Of a DNA stretch of 64,000 nucleotides, positions 59,045-64,000 are shown piece after piece. Source of the stretch: DATMQA01 sp035566895 (GTDB lineage Bacteria; Verrucomicrobiota; Verrucomicrobiia; Limisphaerales; UBA8199); NCBI GenBank assembly GCA_035566895.1, contig DATMQA010000205.1, positions 19,895 to 83,894 on the forward strand, written 5' to 3'. The notes under the pieces are model-generated. The model searched no databases, was not told where the DNA came from, and saw only the letters and a list, made by a program, of their open reading frames with translations. How positions within the stretch are numbered: the first letter of the stretch is position 1; every line of letters starts with the position of its first letter. Position numbers and translations under genes: made by a program.

Positions 59045-62000
59045 ATGAAAACTCGACCGATTCGCCTGCTTGCGGCCCTCGCCCTGTTCTCAACCCTCAA
59101 CCTCTTGGCGCGCCGGAACAAAGCGCAGGCGGGTCAACTTTCGTTGGCGAGGCTCCTCGTGCTGCTCCTGCTTTCAACTTTCAACTTTCAACTTTCAACC
59201 TTCGCCCAAGGCACCGCCTTCACCTACCAGGGGCGGCTGTTCGACAACACCAATCCGGCCAATGGCAATTACGCGCTGATGTTTAAGGTCTATGACGCCA
59301 ACAACACCTTTGTCGGGGCGGTGGTGGGCGGGCCGCTCACTAACGCGCCGGTCGCGGTGAGCAACGGGCTGTTCACCGTCACGCTTGATTTCGGCCCCGG
59401 CGTGTTCACCGGTCCGCCACGCTGGCTGCAGATTGATTCGGCCACCAACAGCGCCAACCCTTTGTACATCCCCATGGCCCCGCGCCAGTTGTTGACGCCC
59501 GCGCCTTACGCCATTTTTGCCGCCACGGCCAGCAACCTGTCGGGCACGCTGCCGACGGCGCAGTTGAGTGGCACAGTGGCCAATGGCCAACTGGCCAACA
59601 GTATTACCACCATCAGCCCCGGCACCGGTCTGAGCGGCGGCGGCGCGGCCGCTCTGGGTTCCACGGTGACGCTGAGCAACACCGGCGTCCTCTCGGTGAC
59701 CGGCAACGCGGACATCACGGCCTCGCCTGCCAACGGCAACGTCATTCTGGGCGATACCGCCACCAGCGCCAACACCGTGAGCACCATCGTCAAGCGCGAC
59801 GGCGGCGGGAGTTTCTCGGCCGGGAGCGTGACCTTGAGCGGCAACTTGAATCTGCCAGCGACAACGGCCTCGGCGGGCATTATTTATTCAGGCACCAACT
59901 CCCTCGTGCATGCCTATGGAACAAACAACTTCTTCGGCGGGGTGGGGGCGGGGAATCTGACGATGATCGGGTCTAACAATATAGGGATAGGGGCAGGTGC
60001 GCTCCAGAACAACGCGAGCGGCAACTACAACACAGCCATTGGTTATCAGACGCTTTATAAAAACACGGTCGGCCTCGATAACACGGCCAACGGCTGTCAG
60101 GCGCTTTACGCCAACACGGTCGGTGTCCTAAACACGGCCATCGGCGTGGGAGCGCTTTACTACAACGACAACGGCAGCTACGACACGGCCAACGGTTTCC
60201 AGGCGCTTTTCTTCAACGTCAGCGGCAGCAACAACGTCGCGAACGGTTACGGGGCGCTTTTTTATAGCTACAATGGCTGTTACAACACGGCCAACGGTAA
60301 TCAGGCGCTTTTAAATAACGTGTTGGGCTTCGATAACACGGCCAACGGCTATCAGGCACTCTTCAGCAACACGAGCGGCAGCAACAACACGGCTAACGGC
60401 GTTCAGGCGCTTTACAACAATCAGGCAGATAATAACACAGCCAATGGCTATCAGGCGCTCTACAACAACACGGTCGGCTTCTTAAACACGGCCAACGGCT
60501 ATCAGGCCCTTTACGCCAACACGGTCGGCGTCTTTAACACGGCCAACGGCGCAGGCGCGCTTTACTCCAACACGAGCGGTGTGGACAACACGGCCAACGG
60601 TGTTGGGGCGCTTTACTCCAACACGAACGGTTATGAAAACACAGCCAACGGCGTATCGGCGCTTCACAACAACACGAGCGGCAGTTTCAACACGGCCAAC
60701 GGCTTTAACGCGCTCGTGCTCAACACAACCGGCACGAACAACACGGCCAGCGGCACCGGGGCTCTTTTCGCCAATACCAACGGCTTCAATAACACGGCCA
60801 GCGGCGGCCAGGCGCTTGCCGCCAACACGAGCGGCTATGACAACACGGCCAACGGCGTTCAGGCGCTATCCGGCAACACGAGCGGCATCGCCAACACCGC
60901 CAATGGGTATCAGGCGCTTTACAAGAACAACGGCAACAACAACACGGCCAACGGGGTTCAAGCCCTTTTCTCTAACATCGACGGCTATGATAACGTCGCC
61001 AACGGCTATCGGGCGCTCTTCAGCAACACGAGTGGATACGAAAACGCGGCCCACGGCAATTACGCGCTTGGGGCCAATATGAGCGGCTCCTATAACACCG
61101 CCAACGGCAACTACGCCCTGAATTCCAACACCAACGGCTCCTACAACACGGCCAACGGCAATCGCGCCCTTTACCTTAACACGAGCGGCAGCAACAACAC
61201 GGCCATTGGCTTTGAGGCGCTATTCAGTAACACAACCGGCATCGAAAACGCGGCCAACGGCGAAGGAGCGCTTCGCTACAACACGAACGGCTCCTACAAT
61301 ACGGCCAACGGCTTTCAGGCCCTTAAATACAGCACAAGCGGCAACGATAACACGGCCAACGGGTGGGAAGCGCTTTATCTCAACGGGATCGGCGGCGGCA
61401 ACACTGCTGACGGCGAGGGTGCGCTTTACTCCAACGACTCCGGCAGCAACAACACAGCCATCGGCTTTTACGCCCTTCAAAACAACTTCAGCGGCCTGAA
61501 CAATATCGCGCTCGGTGTTGCCGCTGGATTAGATAACACAGCGGGCGATAATAACATTGACATCGGCAACGTCGGTGGAAACGAATCAAGCACGATCCGG
61601 ATTGGCACACCAGGAATACAGAATAGCACGTTCATCGCCGGCATCTCCGGCGCAACCATTTCGCCAGCCGGCGCTGCGGTTTTTGTAAATTCAGCCGGGC
61701 AGCTTGGCACAGTCAATTCCTCGGCTCGATTCAAGCAAGACATCCGCAGCATGGACGACGCTAGCGACGTGTTGCTGGCGCTCCGGCCGGTGATGTTCCG
61801 CTACAAGACAGATATGGATCCCAAGGGCACTCCGCAATTCGGTTTAGTCGCCGAGGAAGTGGACAAGGTCGATCCCGATCTGGTGCTGCGCGACGACAAA
61901 AACCAGATTTACACCGTCCGCTACGAGGCCGTCAACGCGATGCTCCTGAATGAATTCCTCAAAGAACACAAAAGGGTGCAGGAACAGGAACAAAGGCTCA

Positions 62001-62161
62001 CGTGTCAGGGCGCAGAGATTCAGGAGTTGAATCAGCAACTTGCGGCGACGCAAAAGGAGATGGCCGCGCGCTTGAGCCTGCTCGAAAAAACCATCGCTCG
62101 CGTTACAAACAAATCCGAGGGGGTGCTAGCGGCCACATCCGAGGAAACGGAGGGGAAATGA
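59045..62161 (+). CDS. Surface protein with 31 beta-roll-like repeats and C-terminal S74 autoprocessing domain
   Basis: 1038 residues from the ATG at 59045. The leader contains two hydrophobic cores and a translated 7-bp word array (STFNFQLSTF). Residues about 57-165 (FTYQGRLFDNTNPANGNYAL to MAPRQLLTPAPYAIFAA) form a domain common in verrucomicrobial tail-fibre-like proteins. Residues 312-836 are 31 units of 17 residues (29 of 17, two of 16) with consensus N-T-A-N-G-x-Q-A-L-x-x-N-T-x-G-x-x, like the YadA/Hep_Hag left-handed beta-roll. Near the end is a peptidase S74 intramolecular chaperone with Ser892 and Lys897 (SSARFKQDIRSMDD) and FGLVAEEVDKVDPDLV, then a coiled coil. A trimeric, self-cleaving surface fibre is inferred. 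It overlaps the next gene by 4 bp. Confidence 0.9.
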   Translation: MKTRPIRLLAALALFSTLNLLARRNKAQAGQLSLARLLVLLLLSTFNFQLSTFAQGTAFTYQGRLFDNTNPANGNYALMFKVYDANNTFVGAVVGGPLTNAPVAVSNGLFTVTLDFGPGVFTGPPRWLQIDSATNSANPLYIPMAPRQLLTPAPYAIFAATASNLSGTLPTAQLSGTVANGQLANSITTISPGTGLSGGGAAALGSTVTLSNTGVLSVTGNADITASPANGNVILGDTATSANTVSTIVKRDGGGSFSAGSVTLSGNLNLPATTASAGIIYSGTNSLVHAYGTNNFFGGVGAGNLTMIGSNNIGIGAGALQNNASGNYNTAIGYQTLYKNTVGLDNTANGCQALYANTVGVLNTAIGVGALYYNDNGSYDTANGFQALFFNVSGSNNVANGYGALFYSYNGCYNTANGNQALLNNVLGFDNTANGYQALFSNTSGSNNTANGVQALYNNQADNNTANGYQALYNNTVGFLNTANGYQALYANTVGVFNTANGAGALYSNTSGVDNTANGVGALYSNTNGYENTANGVSALHNNTSGSFNTANGFNALVLNTTGTNNTASGTGALFANTNGFNNTASGGQALAANTSGYDNTANGVQALSGNTSGIANTANGYQALYKNNGNNNTANGVQALFSNIDGYDNVANGYRALFSNTSGYENAAHGNYALGANMSGSYNTANGNYALNSNTNGSYNTANGNRALYLNTSGSNNTAIGFEALFSNTTGIENAANGEGALRYNTNGSYNTANGFQALKYSTSGNDNTANGWEALYLNGIGGGNTADGEGALYSNDSGSNNTAIGFYALQNNFSGLNNIALGVAAGLDNTAGDNNIDIGNVGGNESSTIRIGTPGIQNSTFIAGISGATISPAGAAVFVNSAGQLGTVNSSARFKQDIRSMDDASDVLLALRPVMFRYKTDMDPKGTPQFGLVAEEVDKVDPDLVLRDDKNQIYTVRYEAVNAMLLNEFLKEHKRVQEQEQRLTCQGAEIQELNQQLAATQKEMAARLSLLEKTIARVTNKSEGVLAATSEETEGK
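59172..59199 (+). repeat. Four 7-bp words (TTTCAAC) inside the S74 leader
   Basis: Four perfect units of tttcaac in the coding sequence of the gene at 59045, translated as part of STFNFQLSTF just before the signal-peptide cleavage region. Confidence 0.9.
59978..61552 (+). repeat. 31 tandem 51-nt coding units (17-residue repeats)
   Basis: 1575 nt = 525 codons, equal to 29 units of 17 and two of 16 residues. Units are 50-90 percent alike at DNA level, with near-identical blocks such as aacacggccaacggc. The repeat is coding and in frame throughout. Confidence 0.92.
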
Positions 62162-63531
62162 AGCCCATCAACGACTGTATTACTATGGGGAAAGGCTGGT
62201 CATCTTTTCGAAGACATTTTAGCCACGAACGAACGCAGAGAGCGCAAAGGGAAGACAGCAGCGCTCTTGCTTTCAAATCCGGTTTTCTCCTTTGTGATCT
62301 TTCGTGGCAATTCCGGGTTTTGACCCTGGCCGCCGCCTTCCTCCTGCCGCGCCCGGTCGCCGCGGCGGATTGGGCGCTGTACGTCTCTAGTTTTAGCAAC
62401 AACAAGATTCTGAAGTTCAATACGAACGGTGTGGCGACGGTGTTTGCCACCAACGGGGTGAACGGGGTGTTGGATCTGCCGCTGGGTCTGGTGTTCGATG
62501 ACGTGGGCAATCTTTACGTGGCTAACGACGGGAACGGCACCATCGAGAAGTACGATCCCCAGGGGAACGGCGCTCTGTTCGGCAGCGCAGGAGTGAGCAA
62601 TCCGAACGGCCTGGTTTTTGACGGTCTTAACCGCCTGTACGTGGGGAACGGCACGGGCTTCGGCCCCATCTATAGGATCACCAATTCGGTGGCCCAGGGG
62701 AGCGTGTTCGCCAGCGGCAGTCCGTTGGTGTTCGCCCCGCTGGGAATGGCCTTCGACAACGCGGGCAACCTGTGGGTGGCCGATACCGGCAACGCCTGGA
62801 TCGTCAGGTTCGACCCGCAGGGCAACGGGGCCAGGGCCTACACGAATAGTTTGCCGGGCCTGTCCTGCGTCGTCTTCGACAGCGCAGGCAACCTGTATGC
62901 CAGCAAGGCCAATCAGGTGGTGAAGTTCGATACGCAGGGGAACTTTACCACCTACGCTACGGGGTTCAGCTCGGCGAGAGGCATGGCCTTTGACAGCGCG
63001 GGTAATCTGTACGTGGCCGATACCGGTAACAACTCAATCCACAAGGTGGATCGCCAGGGAACCGTCACTACGTTTGCCAGCTCCAGCACCGGGTTGAACA
63101 GCCCGTACTTCCTCACCATTCAGGAGAACGGCCGGTACAGCACCGATTGGCACAAAGCCGCAGGTGGCGGAGGCGCCAGCACCGGCACCAACGGCCAATA
63201 CCTTATCGCCGGAACCGCCGGCCAGCACGACGCCGGTGCGATGGGCAGCGGGAGCGCTTCGCTCACGGGCGGGTTCTGGTCGCTTTACGCCGTGCCCACG
63301 CCCGGCGCGCCGCTTCTGACCTTTACTCTCTTGACCATCACGCTGACCGCCACCAACACTGCGATGGTTTCCTGGCCTTCGCCTTCGACCGGCTGGAATC
63401 TGCAACAGAACAACGACCTGAGCACCGCGAATTGGGTCACGCCCGCCGAGACCGTCAGCGACAACGGGACGATCAAATACATCATCGTCAATCCGCCGAG
63501 CGGAAATATGTTCTTCCGGCTCAAGCAGTAA
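62158..63531 (+). CDS. Secreted NHL-type propeller protein
   Basis: 457 residues from the ATG at 62158, overlapping the S74 stop (ATGA). The leader is long and includes SHERTQRAQRED, the translation of a repeat-type sequence; the hydrophobic core LTLAAAFLLPRPVAAADW follows, so another start (ATG 62185) is possible. Six propeller blades are seen (LGLVFDDVGNLYVANDGNGT, LVFDGLNRLYVGNGTG, GMAFDNAGNLWVADTGNAW, VVFDSAGNLYASKANQ, GMAFDSAGNLYVADTGNNS). The C-terminus holds the shared module (GWNLQQNNDLSTANW, NMFFRLKQ). It is likely extracellular and co-translated with the fibre. Confidence 0.85.
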   Translation: MKPINDCITMGKGWSSFRRHFSHERTQRAQREDSSALAFKSGFLLCDLSWQFRVLTLAAAFLLPRPVAAADWALYVSSFSNNKILKFNTNGVATVFATNGVNGVLDLPLGLVFDDVGNLYVANDGNGTIEKYDPQGNGALFGSAGVSNPNGLVFDGLNRLYVGNGTGFGPIYRITNSVAQGSVFASGSPLVFAPLGMAFDNAGNLWVADTGNAWIVRFDPQGNGARAYTNSLPGLSCVVFDSAGNLYASKANQVVKFDTQGNFTTYATGFSSARGMAFDSAGNLYVADTGNNSIHKVDRQGTVTTFASSSTGLNSPYFLTIQENGRYSTDWHKAAGGGGASTGTNGQYLIAGTAGQHDAGAMGSGSASLTGGFWSLYAVPTPGAPLLTFTLLTITLTATNTAMVSWPSPSTGWNLQQNNDLSTANWVTPAETVSDNGTIKYIIVNPPSGNMFFRLKQ

Positions 63532-63539
63532 AAACCCCA

Positions 63540-63574
63540 CTGATCACCGACCACTGATTACCGATTACTGATTA
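63540..63574. repeat. Array of five 7-bp words (CTGATTA/CCGATTA)
   Basis: ctgatca, ccgacca, ctgatta, ccgatta, ctgatta in 7-bp register in the 62-bp gap before the last gene. Confidence 0.85.
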
Positions 63575-63593
63575 CCAAACATCGCTCACCTAT

Positions 63594-64000
63594 ATGAAAC
63601 GCCCTCTTTGCCTGGTTCTGCTTCTCACTGCCGCCTTCTGCTCTCCGGCGGCGGAACCTACCGCCACCCTGATCTGCGCCCCGCCCAAGACGGTCGCCTG
63701 CGGCACCACCTGGAATTTCGACGAGCCCGGCACGATGACCAACATTTGCAACGACTGTTGCGGCTTTTACACCAACATCCTCCTGCTGAGCACCGTCACC
63801 AACGGCACTGCCTGCTCCAATGTCATAACCCGGACCTGGGGCCTCACCAACAATTGCTTCATGACCAATACGTGCAGCCAGACCGTCACCGTGCTCAACA
63901 CCAACCCGCCCGTGTTCCAGGCGGTCAACAACCTCACCTTTCATTCCTGCACCAACCTCCCGCTGTTCTACGCGCTGGACGCCAGCGACTGCTGCCCCGT
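63594..64000 (+). CDS. Secreted Cys-rich protein, N-terminal part (HYR-like, runs off the window)
   Basis: An ATG at 63594 opens a frame that stays open to the end (135 codons). A signal peptide (RPLCLVLLLTAAFCSPAAEP) is followed by paired cysteines (LICAPPKTVACGTTWNFDEP, ICNDCCGFYTN, TCSQTVTVLNTNPPVF). The pattern of ITRTW, CxQTVTVLNTNPPVF, then LTFHSCTN resembles HYR-like repeats with the D-T-x-P-P motif in verrucomicrobial adhesins. It is on the same strand as the NHL and S74 genes and probably belongs to the same surface-protein cluster. Confidence 0.7.
   Translation, partial: MKRPLCLVLLLTAAFCSPAAEPTATLICAPPKTVACGTTWNFDEPGTMTNICNDCCGFYTNILLLSTVTNGTACSNVITRTWGLTNNCFMTNTCSQTVTVLNTNPPVFQAVNNLTFHSCTNLPLFYALDASDCCP

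Noticed and set aside
59978..61552. Regular 51-nt repeats as a CRISPR array
   Set aside because: Units are contiguous, in frame and coding, without unique spacers; no cas genes are present.

Overview
The window reads as a chromosomal segment of a GC-rich, Gram-negative member of the Verrucomicrobiota, most likely a Pedosphaera/Limisphaerales-type soil or freshwater bacterium. That placement is an inference from gene content: Tat-exported Gfo/Idh/MocA oxidoreductases, a DUF1080 protein, LamG/Ig giant proteins, a prepilin-like DUF1559-type protein, a WD40-fused Ser/Thr kinase, a two-component propeller sensor, an S74 tail-fibre-like protein, and surface proteins ending in an F-[FY]-R-[LVA] motif. 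There is no rRNA, no intact tRNA, no CRISPR array, no prophage and no transposase gene.

Layout. 1-5467 (minus strand) is an envelope operon: ABC-2 ATPase, permease, GldG-like auxiliary protein, four-module DUF4340 protein and an AsmA-like protein cut by the window edge. 5648-9248 holds a secreted DUF6263-like protein, a tiny H-box protein, a Dabb protein and a REC-Hpt-REC regulator. 9258-13941 is a MoxR / DUF58 / TgpA-type transglutaminase module. 14098-19398 is an accessory stretch with a frameshifted surface protein, a MITE-like element with a target-site duplication, a chain of hairpins, an orphan C-terminal gene remnant and two repeat-rich secreted proteins. 19497-21740 is a DsbA / rhodanese / MauE-DoxX redox operon. 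21838-30741 holds a YncE-phosphoesterase lipoprotein coupled to a PLP decarboxylase, a class V aminotransferase, a DUF1080 protein, a clan-A glycosidase and an HtrA protease. 31035-36126 holds an MFS exporter, a CHAD-SixA gene pair, a DUF192 lipoprotein and a Tat oxidoreductase. 36127-37440 is a repeat-filled gap with no convincing gene. 37441-40831 carries a REC protein, an XRE regulator overlapping a chimeric ImmA/IrrE-RNase H gene, and an FAD oxidoreductase. 41043-46405 is a propeller histidine kinase with its NarL-type regulator and a TPR-sulfotransferase. 46523-53836 is a LamG giant, a prepilin-like protein, a second Tat oxidoreductase and a DUF3472 protein. 53837-64000 holds a truncated tRNA-Arg, the WD40 Ser/Thr kinase and a run of surface/secreted proteins.

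The strongest oddities are: (i) the in-frame ImmA/IrrE-RNase H chimera behind an XRE gene; (ii) a C-terminal module shared by six secreted proteins or remnants; (iii) many short arrays of 7-, 9- or 10-bp words in gene gaps and inside N-terminal leader regions; (iv) a 100-bp element with 22-bp inverted ends and an 8-bp target duplication; (v) a 31-copy, 17-residue beta-roll-like repeat joined to an S74 autoprocessing domain; (vi) a DsbA-like protein that appears to share an N-terminal domain with that surface protein.
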